Assembly: GCA_036389295.1 (NCBI GenBank) | Contig: DASVQB010000024.1 | Location: forward strand, 1 to 64,000 | Direction of reading: 5' to 3' | From: AC-37 sp036389295 | GTDB taxonomy: Bacteria; Actinomycetota; Thermoleophilia; Solirubrobacterales; Thermoleophilaceae | DNA: 64,000 nucleotides | Part shown: one piece after another, positions 23,783 through 31,375 of the stretch | Layout: each line of letters opens with the position of its first letter | How positions within the stretch are numbered: the first letter of the stretch is position 1 | Notes under the pieces: generated by a model | Told to the model about the DNA's origin: nothing | Seen by the model: the letters and a program-made list of their open reading frames with translations, nothing else | Databases searched by the model: none | Program-made: the position numbers and the translations under genes

Positions 23783-24478
23783 CTGGACTCGCTCCGGTCG
23801 CTGCTCGAAGCGCTGCCCGAGGAGCTCGGGGAGCGCGCCTTCACCCACTCCTCGTGGGTGGAGCGGCGCACCGAGTCCTACGAGCGGCTTGCCTTCCTCG
23901 GGGACGTGGTGCTGAGCTTCGCGATCTCCGACCACATCTACCCCCGGTTCCCCGACTGGGGCGCCGGGCGGTTGACGAAGCTGCGCGCCCAGGCGGTCTC
24001 GCGCGGGGCCTGCGCCGAGGTGGCGCGGCACCTCGGCGTGCCCGAGCGGCTCGCCGCGTCGGCCCCGGCCGGCGTCGGCAAGAACGCGGACGTGCTGGTC
24101 GGCAGCGACCGCATCCTGGCGTCGGTCTGCGAGGCGATCATCGGCGCGGCCTACCTGGCGTTCGGGATGGAGCGCGTCGGGCCCGCGGTGGTCGAGGCGT
24201 TCTCCGAGCAGATCGATGAGGCGCTGGAGAGCCCGGTCGACTTCAAGTCGGTGCTCCAGGAGACGCTCGCGCGGCACTCGGAGGTCGTGACCTACCGGAT
24301 CGTCGAGTCGTCCGGCCCGGCGCACGACCGCAGCTTCACGGCCGTCGCCGAGGTGGCCGGCGAGGAGGTCGGGCGCGGCGGAGGCAAGACCAAGAAGGCC
24401 GCCGAGCAGGAGGCCGCCTCGCAGGCCCTCGAGCACGTGGCCGAGCACTGGCCGCCCGAGCCGGGGGCGAGCGGCTGA
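23783..24478 (+). CDS. rnc: RNase III-like protein with altered active site
   Basis: About 231 residues if started at CTG 23783. The fold is clear: FTHSSW (about 20), ERLAFLGD (34-41), RLTKLRA (63), ILASVCEAIIGAAYL (111-125), then a full dsRNA-binding domain (about 155-220, ending GRGGGKTKKAAEQEAASQALE). Against E. coli numbering, E38, D45 and E117 are kept, but E41 is Ala37, E65 is Ala61 and D114 is Ser114. E41 and D114 are metal ligands, so activity may be lost or changed. The only ATG/GTG/TTG is the GTG at 23858, which would remove the first helix and the THSS segment. CTG 23783, 5 bases after the acpP stop, is the better start. It is coupled to smc by TGATG. Confidence 0.82.
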   Translation: MDSLRSLLEALPEELGERAFTHSSWVERRTESYERLAFLGDVVLSFAISDHIYPRFPDWGAGRLTKLRAQAVSRGACAEVARHLGVPERLAASAPAGVGKNADVLVGSDRILASVCEAIIGAAYLAFGMERVGPAVVEAFSEQIDEALESPVDFKSVLQETLARHSEVVTYRIVESSGPAHDRSFTAVAEVAGEEVGRGGGKTKKAAEQEAASQALEHVAEHWPPEPGASG

Positions 24479-27400
24479 TGCACCTGCGCTCGATCTCGCT
24501 GAAGGGCTTCAAGTCGTTCCCCGACCGGACGCGGCTCGAGTTCGCCCCCGGCGTGTCCGTGATCGTCGGGCCCAACGGGTCGGGCAAGTCGAACGTCACG
24601 GACGCGGTGCTGTGGGCCCTGGGCGAGCAGAGCCCGCTTGCGGTCCGCGGGCAGACGATGCAGGACGTCATCTTCGCCGGAGGCCACGGGATCGCCTCGC
24701 GGAGCGCCGCCGAGGTCGAGGTGGTCATCGACAACTCCGGCGGCGGCCTCGCCAGCGAGTTCTCCGAGATCTCGATCATGCGCCGGCTCGACCGCTCGGG
24801 CGACGGCGAGTACCGGCTGAACGGCGCCCGCTGCCGGCTGGTCGACGTGATCGAGGTGCTGTCCGACACGGGCCTCGGGCGCGAGATGCACTCGGTCGTC
24901 TCCCAGGGCCGCGTCGAGGCGATCATCCACTCGAAGCCCCGCGACCGGCGGCTGCTGATCGAGGAGGCCGCGGGGCTCGGCAAGCACCGCAAGCGCCGCC
25001 GGCGCGCGCAGCTCAAGCTCGAGCGGACGGAGGACAACATCGCGCGCGCGCTGGACGTCGAGCGCGAGGCGCGCTCGCGGCTGCGGCCGCTGAAGCGCCA
25101 GGCCGAGGCGGCGGAGCTGCACGCGCGGCTCGAGCGCCAGTCGCTCGAGGCGCGGCTCGAGCTCGCCCGCGACGGCGCCGGCACGGCGGCGCGCGAGCTC
25201 GCGGCCGCCGAGGCGGCCGCCGCGGAGGCGCGGGCGGAGCGCGACGAGGCCGAGCGGCTGCTCGCGTCCGTGGCCGAGCGCCGCGAGCGCGCCGAGGAGG
25301 CCTTCGCCGCCGCGAGCCGGCACCGCGAGGCGCTCGCGTCGCGGGTCTTCGCGGCGCGGTCCGCGCACGACCGGATCGGGATGCGCGAGGAGCGCGCCGC
25401 CGACCTGGGCCGGCGGTCGTCCGAGTCCGCCGCCCGGGCCGACCGCGACCGCGAGGCGCTCGAGGCCGGCGAGCGCGGCGCGCCCGACGCCTCCGCCGCA
25501 GCCGCCCGGGTCGCCGAGCTCGAGGCGGAGCTTCGCGAGGTCGAGGGCGAACTCGCCAGCGCGGTCGAGGGCGAGGTGGCCGGGCTCGCCGCGGAGCGCG
25601 AGGCGGCGGAGCGCCGCTGCGAGGAGCTGGAGGCCGGGGTCTCCGCACGGCGCGAGGAGCTGGCCGCGGCCGAGCTCGCGGCGGAGGACGCGCGCCGGCT
25701 GCGCGCGGAGGCCGACCGGGCCGTCGAGGCCGCGCGCCGCCGCGCGGCCGAGGCGGGCGCCGAGCTGGCGGCCGCCAACCGCTTCCTGGCCGCCGCGGCG
25801 CCGGAGGGCGCGCGCACGCTGGCCTCGGAGCTGGGGGTGGAGGCGGGATGCGAGCTCGCGGTGGCGGCGGTCCTCGGGCCCGTGCTCGGGGCCGCGCTGG
25901 CGGAGGACCTGGCGGCGGCGGAGGCGCTGCTGGAGAAGGCAGGCGACGAGGGCGGCAGCGCGCTGTTGGCACGGGCCGCGCCGGTCTCCGCCGACGCCAC
26001 TGTGTCATCTAGCCATCGCATAGCGATGGAAAATCGACACAGCGGCGAGGTCCGGCCGCTGATCGAGGTCGTCGAGCCGCCGGCGGAGCTGCGGGCGACC
26101 GTCGAGCGGCTCCTCGCCGACGCCTGGCTCGTCTCCTCTCTGAGCGACCTTCCGGCCGACTTCGCGGGCATAGCGGCGACCCGGGCGGGGCGCGCCTACG
26201 TGAGCGCCACCGGCGAGCTGCGGCAGGCGGCCGCGGCCGGCGAGGGCCGGCTGCTGGAGGAGCGGAGCCGTCGCGAGCGCCTCGCGGCCGCCTCGGCCGA
26301 GGCGGCCGCGGCGGAGACCGGGGCCGTCAGGGCCGCCGAGGCGGCCCAGCGGGCGCTCGCCGACGCCTGGTCGCGCCGCGACGAGGCCGAGGGCGCCGTC
26401 CGCGCCGCGGTCCGCGAGCGCGACGAGGCCGCGGAGGCCGCCCACCGGGCCGCATGGCTCATCGAGCGCCGCAGGAAGGCGCCCGCGGACGGCCCGGCCG
26501 CCGTCCGCCGCGCCGAGCTGACCGCGGAGCTGCGCGCCGAGCGCCGCCTCGCCGAGGAGGCCGAGCGCGCTCGGGCCGAGCGCCGCCGCCGGATCGAGTC
26601 GCTGGCCGTATCCGCCCTGCGCGACCGCGCCGCGGCCGACGCCGCGGAGCGCGCGGCCGCCGCGCTCCGGGCGGCGCGCGAGGCGGTCGCGCTGCGACGG
26701 GACGCCGTGGCCGCCGAGCTGGCCGCGGACGAGGAGCGCGGCGAGTCCACCGCCGCCGAGCTTCGCGCCTGCGCGCGCGAGGAGGCAGAGATCCAGGGCC
26801 GCCTGCGGCGGGCGAGCGAGGTCGTCACCGGCGCCGAGGTGCGGGCGCAGCAGGCCCGCGACGCCTCGGCCGAGCGCGGCGGGGCGCTCGCCCGTATCGC
26901 GACGGAGCTCGGGCACGAGCCGGGGTCCGAGGCCGCGGCGCCGCTCGGCGAGCCGATGGACGACGCCGCCCGCTCGGAGCTCGCGGCCCGCGTCGAGCGC
27001 CTGGCGCGACGCCGCGAGCAGCTCGGTCCCGTCAACCCGCTGGCCAAGCAGGAGTACGAGGAGGCGGTCGCCCACGTCGAGGAGCTCGAGACCCAGCGGT
27101 CCGACCTCGAGGGCGCGCTGGCCGAGCTCCAGGGGCTGATCCGCGAGACCGACCGGCGCATCCGCGAGAGCTTCGAGGAGACCTTCGAGGCGGCGGCGCG
27201 CAACTTCGAGGACGTGGTCGCCCACCTGTTCCCGGGCGGGCGCGGCCGGCTGCGGCTCGTGAGGCCCGACTCGCCGCGTCGCGTCCTGGGCGGCCAGGCG
27301 CCGCCCGAGGAGGAGGCCGCGCCGGACGCGGAGGCCGCCGCCGAGGCGGAGGAGCCCGCGGCCGCGGTGGAGGGCGAGCCCGCGGCCGACGGGGTCACCG

Positions 27401-27885
27401 CGGAGGACGTCCAGGACGACCCGGGCGTGGAGATCGAGGTCACGCCGGCCGGCAAGTCGACCAAGCGCCTGTCGCTCATGTCGGGCGGCGAGAAGTCGCT
27501 GGTCGCGCTGGCGTTCCTGTTCGCCGTCTTCCTGGCCCGGCCGTGCCCGTTCTACATCCTCGACGAGGTCGAGGCCGCGCTCGACGACGCGAACATCGAC
27601 CGCTTCCTCCAGCTCCTGCGCCGCTACTGCGACCGCGCGCAGTTCATCGTCGTCACGCACCAGAAGCGGACGATGGAGGCGGCCGACCGGCTCTACGGCG
27701 TGAGCATGGGCGGCGACGGCGTGTCGAAGGTCATCTCGCGGAAGCTGCCGCGGGAGGAGGCCGCGGCCGGAGGTCCGGAGCAGTCCGCGGAGCCCGCAGA
27801 GGGCGATGCCGACCTGGCCGTCCCCGCCGGCCCGGAGCGACCCGGCCGCCGCTTCGCCAGGACCGGGGAGCAGGCCGCCGCGTAG
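24478..27885 (+). CDS. smc: Chromosome segregation ATPase SMC
   Basis: 1135 residues, normal for bacterial SMC. The N-terminal ATPase has Walker A GPNGSGKSN (about 32), followed by a long coiled coil, the hinge (about 455-590), a return coil, the signature LSLMSGGEKSLVALAFLF (about 1000) and Walker B FYILDEVEAALDD (about 1025). It organises and separates chromosomes as a dimer with ScpAB. The ATG overlaps the rnc stop. Within the hinge, codons 508-522 are encoded by a palindromic segment with much lower GC than its surroundings. An acidic insertion (about 945-985) precedes the signature motif. Confidence 0.96.
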   Translation: MHLRSISLKGFKSFPDRTRLEFAPGVSVIVGPNGSGKSNVTDAVLWALGEQSPLAVRGQTMQDVIFAGGHGIASRSAAEVEVVIDNSGGGLASEFSEISIMRRLDRSGDGEYRLNGARCRLVDVIEVLSDTGLGREMHSVVSQGRVEAIIHSKPRDRRLLIEEAAGLGKHRKRRRRAQLKLERTEDNIARALDVEREARSRLRPLKRQAEAAELHARLERQSLEARLELARDGAGTAARELAAAEAAAAEARAERDEAERLLASVAERRERAEEAFAAASRHREALASRVFAARSAHDRIGMREERAADLGRRSSESAARADRDREALEAGERGAPDASAAAARVAELEAELREVEGELASAVEGEVAGLAAEREAAERRCEELEAGVSARREELAAAELAAEDARRLRAEADRAVEAARRRAAEAGAELAAANRFLAAAAPEGARTLASELGVEAGCELAVAAVLGPVLGAALAEDLAAAEALLEKAGDEGGSALLARAAPVSADATVSSSHRIAMENRHSGEVRPLIEVVEPPAELRATVERLLADAWLVSSLSDLPADFAGIAATRAGRAYVSATGELRQAAAAGEGRLLEERSRRERLAAASAEAAAAETGAVRAAEAAQRALADAWSRRDEAEGAVRAAVRERDEAAEAAHRAAWLIERRRKAPADGPAAVRRAELTAELRAERRLAEEAERARAERRRRIESLAVSALRDRAAADAAERAAAALRAAREAVALRRDAVAAELAADEERGESTAAELRACAREEAEIQGRLRRASEVVTGAEVRAQQARDASAERGGALARIATELGHEPGSEAAAPLGEPMDDAARSELAARVERLARRREQLGPVNPLAKQEYEEAVAHVEELETQRSDLEGALAELQGLIRETDRRIRESFEETFEAAARNFEDVVAHLFPGGRGRLRLVRPDSPRRVLGGQAPPEEEAAPDAEAAAEAEEPAAAVEGEPAADGVTAEDVQDDPGVEIEVTPAGKSTKRLSLMSGGEKSLVALAFLFAVFLARPCPFYILDEVEAALDDANIDRFLQLLRRYCDRAQFIVVTHQKRTMEAADRLYGVSMGGDGVSKVISRKLPREEAAAGGPEQSAEPAEGDADLAVPAGPERPGRRFARTGEQAAA
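26000..26042 (+). repeat. 43-bp palindromic insert inside smc
   Basis: Outer arms CTGTGTC (26000-26006) and GACACAG (26036-26042) enclose inner arms CCATCGC (26013-26019) and GCGATGG (26023-26029) around ATA. About half of its bases are G or C, against much higher GC around it. It is read in frame as the Ser-, His-, Asn-rich peptide TVSSSHRIAMENRHSG in the SMC hinge. It resembles protein-coding palindromic elements such as those of Rickettsia, but only one copy is seen here. Confidence 0.6.
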
Positions 27886-27888
27886 AGT
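27883..27888 (+). promoter_or_regulatory. -10 box TAGAGT on the smc stop codon
   Basis: TAGAGT includes the smc TAG stop and ends 7 bases before the ATG of the hydrolase gene. Inferred leaderless promoter. Confidence 0.4.
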
Positions 27889-27895
27889 CCCGGGC

Positions 27896-28756
27896 ATGGC
27901 GCTTGCCATGCCGCACGTCGAGGGGGTCGAGCACCGCTACGTCCGGGTGAACGGGCTGCGCGTGCACTACGCCGAGGCCGGCGAGGGCGAGCCGCTGGTC
28001 CTCCAGCACGGCTGGCCGCAGCACTGGTGGGCCTGGCGCGACCACATCGGCCCGCTGGCCGAGCGCTTCCGCGTGATCTGCCCCGACCTGCGCGGGTTCG
28101 GCTGGTCCGAGGCCCCGCCGTCCGGCTACGACAAGCCGCAGCTCGCCGACGACCTGATCGCCCTCCTCGACGCGCTCGACCTCGACCGCGTCAAGCTCGT
28201 CGGCCACGACTGGGGCGCGTTCGCGGGCTTCCTGGCCTGCCTCGACCACCCCGACCGGATCGAGCGCTTCGTGGCCCTGTCGATCGTCCCGCCGTGGCGC
28301 AGCGGCCGGCCGAGCCCGGCGATCCTGCTGCGCGCCTGGTACCAGGCGGTCCTCGCGGCGCCGGTCGTCGGCCCGCTCGCCGTCCGGCGCGTGCGATTCC
28401 CCGAGCAGCTCCTCAAGAGGGCCCGCGCGGCCGACGACTGGTCGGACGAGGAGCTGCTCACCTACCGCGAGGCGATCGAGCGGCCCGACTCGGTCGCCGC
28501 GACGGTCCGGCTCTACCGGACGTTCCTCCTGCGCGAGCTGCCGGGCCTGGCGCTCGGCGCGTACGACGGCCACCGGCTGACCGTCCCGACGCGGCTCCTG
28601 ATCGGCCGCTCCGACCCGATCCGCAGCGGGCTCGACGACGCCTACCGCGAGAAGTCGGACGACATGGAGGTCGAGGTCGTGGACGGCGCCGGCCACTTCC
28701 TCCCGGAGGAGCGCCCGGACGCCGTGCGCGAGCGCATCCTGGAGTTCATGTCGTGA
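27896..28756 (+). CDS. Alpha/beta hydrolase, epoxide hydrolase-like
   Basis: 286 residues. HGWPQHWWAW (oxyanion HGWP, about 42), DLRGFGWSEAP, the nucleophile elbow VGHDWGA with Asp (about 105), the acid Asp in IGRSDPIRSG (about 242) and His in GAGHFLPEERPD (about 270) match the epoxide hydrolase/haloalkane dehalogenase branch. The Asp nucleophile separates it from Ser esterases. Substrate unknown. It interrupts the smc-ftsY pair found in many bacteria. Confidence 0.85.
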   Translation: MALAMPHVEGVEHRYVRVNGLRVHYAEAGEGEPLVLQHGWPQHWWAWRDHIGPLAERFRVICPDLRGFGWSEAPPSGYDKPQLADDLIALLDALDLDRVKLVGHDWGAFAGFLACLDHPDRIERFVALSIVPPWRSGRPSPAILLRAWYQAVLAAPVVGPLAVRRVRFPEQLLKRARAADDWSDEELLTYREAIERPDSVAATVRLYRTFLLRELPGLALGAYDGHRLTVPTRLLIGRSDPIRSGLDDAYREKSDDMEVEVVDGAGHFLPEERPDAVRERILEFMS

Positions 28757-28784
28757 CCGTGCCGGCCGGCCGCGACGCCCCCTG

Positions 28785-29777
28785 ATGGCCCGCAGCTGGC
28801 GCGAGCTGTTCGTCGTCGACGGCGACGGGGCCGAGGCCGAGCCGGAGCGCGAGCCCGAGCAGGAGCGGCGCGGCTTCCTCCGTCGCCTCCGCGACAACAT
28901 GGCGAAGACGCGGCAGGCGCTCGGCGCCGAGCTCCAGGCCAGCGTGTTCCAGACGCTCGACGACGAGACCTGGGAGCGGCTCGAGGAGACGCTGATCTAC
29001 GCCGACGTGGGCGCGCGGACCACGGCGCAGATCGTCGAGCGCCTCGAGACCGAGGCGGGGTCCGGCGAGCTGGCCGGCGGCGAGGCACTGACCGCCCGCC
29101 TGCGCGAGCTGCTGGCCGACGCCGCCCGCGCCGGCGAGGACCGCATCGACCTCCGCCACGACCCGACGGTGATCCTGGTCGTGGGGGTGAACGGCACCGG
29201 CAAGACGACCACGATCGGGAAGATCGCCTGGCACCTTCGCAATGACCTCGGCCGCTCGGTCCTGCTGGCCGCCGGCGACACGTTCCGGGCCGCCGCCGTC
29301 GAGCAGCTGGTCGCCTGGGGCGAGCGCGCCGGCTGCGACGTTGTCCGCGCCAAGGAGGGGTCCGACCCCGGCGCCGTGGCGTACGACGCGATCGAGGCCG
29401 CGCGCGCCCGCGGGCACGACGTCGTGATCTGCGACACGGCCGGCCGGCTGCACACCCAGCAGCACCTGATGGACGAGCTGCGGAAGGTCCGCAAGGTGAT
29501 CGCCCGCCAGATCCCGGACGCGCCGCACGAGACGCTGCTCGCGATCGACGCCACCACCGGCCAGAACGGCCTGCGCCAGGCGATGCTGTTCCGCGAAGCG
29601 GTCGACGTCACCGGGATCGCGCTGACGAAGCTGGACGGCACGGCGAAGGGCGGGATCGCGCTGGCGATCGCGCAGGAGCTGGGCGTGCCGGTGAAGCTGA
29701 TCGGGATCGGCGAGGCGATCGAGGACCTGCGGCCGTTCGACCCCGACGACTTCGCGCGCGCGCTGCTGGAGGCGTAG
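28785..29777 (+). CDS. ftsY: Signal recognition particle receptor FtsY
   Basis: 330 residues. A short acidic N-terminal A domain (about 1-30) precedes the N domain and the GTPase G domain with VGVNGTGKTTTIGKIA (about 130), DTFRAAAVEQL, DTAGRLHTQ (about 216) and TKLDGTAKGG (about 284). It receives the ribosome-SRP complex at the membrane and pairs with Ffh at 34981. Its last bases (GGAGGCGTAGCG) are duplicated 26 bases downstream. Confidence 0.95.
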   Translation: MARSWRELFVVDGDGAEAEPEREPEQERRGFLRRLRDNMAKTRQALGAELQASVFQTLDDETWERLEETLIYADVGARTTAQIVERLETEAGSGELAGGEALTARLRELLADAARAGEDRIDLRHDPTVILVVGVNGTGKTTTIGKIAWHLRNDLGRSVLLAAGDTFRAAAVEQLVAWGERAGCDVVRAKEGSDPGAVAYDAIEAARARGHDVVICDTAGRLHTQQHLMDELRKVRKVIARQIPDAPHETLLAIDATTGQNGLRQAMLFREAVDVTGIALTKLDGTAKGGIALAIAQELGVPVKLIGIGEAIEDLRPFDPDDFARALLEA

Positions 29778-29805
29778 CGGTGCGCGCGGGCGCGGAGGCG
29801 TAGCG
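29768..29805 (+). repeat. 12-bp repeat of the ftsY end
   Basis: GGAGGCGTAGCG occurs at 29768-29779 (including the ftsY stop) and again at 29794-29805. In the second copy the GGAGG becomes the ribosome binding site, and the last G begins the GTG start of the next gene. Confidence 0.7.
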
Positions 29806-30935
29806 TGGAGGCGGGACGCGACGGGCTCGGCGACGGCACGCGCGCGGTGCACGCCGGCGTCCCGCCGCCGGCCCAGGGCGAGCCGTCGCTCCCCGGCCCG
29901 ACGTTCGCCTCCCACTACCACCTGGAGGGCGACCCCGAGGCGACCGAGTACGTCTACGGCCGCTACGGCAACCCGACCTGGACGCTCTACGAGCGGGCGC
30001 TCGGCGAGCTCGACGGCGGCACCGCGGTCGCGTTCGCCTCCGGCATGGCGGCGGCCGCGGCGGTGCTCGTCCCGCTCGTACGCCCGGGCGGCGCGGTGGT
30101 CGTGCCCGCCGACGGCTACCCCGCGGTGCGCGCGATCGCCACCGGCCACCTCGCCGAGCGCGGGGTCGACGTGCGCCTCGTGCCGGCGGCCGAGCCGGTC
30201 CCGGACGGCGCGCTCGACGGCGCGGACGTCGTGTGGGTCGAGACGCCGTCGAACCCCGGCCTCGACGTCGTCGACGTGGCCGACGCCGCTCGCCGCGCCC
30301 ATGCGGCCGGCGCGGTCGTGGCCGTCGACAACACCCTCGCCACGCCGCTCGGCCAGCGGCCGCTCGACCACGGCGCCGACTACGCGGTGACGAGCGACTC
30401 GAAGCACGTGACCGGCCACGGCGACCTGGTGCTCGGCCACGTCTCCGCCCGCGACCCCGAGCGCGCGGCCGCGCTCGTCGCCTGGCGGACCGGCACCGGC
30501 GCGATCCCGGGCCCGTTCGAGGCCTGGCTCGCGCACCGCTCGCTCGCCACGCTCGAGCTGCGGCTCGAGCGCCAGTGCGCGACGGCGCTCGCGCTGGCCG
30601 AGCGGCTCCTGTTCCGCGGCGACGTCGAGTCCGTCCGCTACCCCGGCCTGCCGGGCGACCCCGCGCACGAGGCCGCCCGCCGCCAGATGACCCGCTACGG
30701 CTCGATCGTCTCGTTCACGCTCGCCGACCGCGACCGGGCGGAGCGCTTCCTCCTCGAGTGCCGGCTCGTCGCGCAGGCGACGAGCTTCGGCGGCGTCCGC
30801 TCGAGCGCCGAGCGGCGCGCCCGCTGGGGCGGCAACGACGTACCGGAGGGCTTCGTCCGCTTCAGCGTCGGCTGCGAGACGACCGAGGACCTGATCGCCG
30901 ACGTCGAGCGGGCGCTCGACGCGTCGGCCTCCTGA
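29805..30935 (+). CDS. Cys/Met metabolism PLP enzyme (cystathionine lyase/synthase type)
   Basis: 376 residues of the MetB/MetC family (PF01053). YVYGRYGNPTW (about 50), the FASGMAAAAAVL PLP phosphate loop (about 80), VETPSNPGLDVVD (about 146), VDNTLATPLGQRP and the PLP lysine in TSDSKHVTGHGDLVLGH (about 201) are clear. Whether it makes or breaks cystathionine cannot be told from the sequence. A GGAGG lies 6 bases before the GTG start, inside a duplicated copy of the ftsY end. Confidence 0.87.
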   Translation: MEAGRDGLGDGTRAVHAGVPPPAQGEPSLPGPTFASHYHLEGDPEATEYVYGRYGNPTWTLYERALGELDGGTAVAFASGMAAAAAVLVPLVRPGGAVVVPADGYPAVRAIATGHLAERGVDVRLVPAAEPVPDGALDGADVVWVETPSNPGLDVVDVADAARRAHAAGAVVAVDNTLATPLGQRPLDHGADYAVTSDSKHVTGHGDLVLGHVSARDPERAAALVAWRTGTGAIPGPFEAWLAHRSLATLELRLERQCATALALAERLLFRGDVESVRYPGLPGDPAHEAARRQMTRYGSIVSFTLADRDRAERFLLECRLVAQATSFGGVRSSAERRARWGGNDVPEGFVRFSVGCETTEDLIADVERALDASAS

Positions 30936-30937
30936 CA

Positions 30938-30943
30938 TACGAT
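30938..30943 (+). promoter_or_regulatory. -10 box TACGAT for the NfeD gene
   Basis: TGACATACGAT ends 6 bases before the ATG at 30950, and no ribosome binding site is seen. Leaderless promoter inferred. Confidence 0.4.
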
Positions 30944-30949
30944 CGGGGC

Positions 30950-31375
30950 ATGGACGACTGGGCTTGGTGGCTCGTGGCGGCCGCGGCGCTGGCGGGGGGC
31001 GAGGTGCTAACGATCGGGTTCTTCCTCGGGCCGATCGCGCTCGCGGCGCTGCTCGCGTGCCTCGTCGCCCTCGCGGGGGCGTCGCTGCCGCTCCAGGTCG
31101 CCGCGTTCGTCGCGGGCTCGATCGCGTCGCTCGCGATCGTCCGCCCGATCGCGCGCCGCCACCTCCAGACCCCGCCGCAGATCCGCACCGGCACGGCGCG
31201 GCTCGTCGGCGAGCGGGCGGTGGTGCTCGAGCGGGTCGACGCCGACGGCGGCCAGGTGAAGATCGGCGGCGAGGTCTGGAGCGCGCGCGCCTACGACGAG
31301 GACGAGGTGATGGAGCCGGGGGCGCGGGTGGAGGTGCTGCGCATCGACGGCGCCACCGCGCTCGTGTCCGAGTAG
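30950..31375 (+). CDS. NfeD-like membrane protein
   Basis: 141 residues: two or three hydrophobic segments in the first 75 residues, then a soluble OB-fold domain (RTGTARLVGERAVVLERVDADGGQVKIGGEVWSA region, from about 85), the short NfeD type (PF01957). NfeD proteins normally sit next to an SPFH protein and act with it in membrane microdomains. Here the SPFH gene is 2.7 kb downstream, with a phosphatase gene on the opposite strand between them. The last 85 bases overlap the 3' end of that gene. Confidence 0.85.
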   Translation: MDDWAWWLVAAAALAGGEVLTIGFFLGPIALAALLACLVALAGASLPLQVAAFVAGSIASLAIVRPIARRHLQTPPQIRTGTARLVGERAVVLERVDADGGQVKIGGEVWSARAYDEDEVMEPGARVEVLRIDGATALVSE

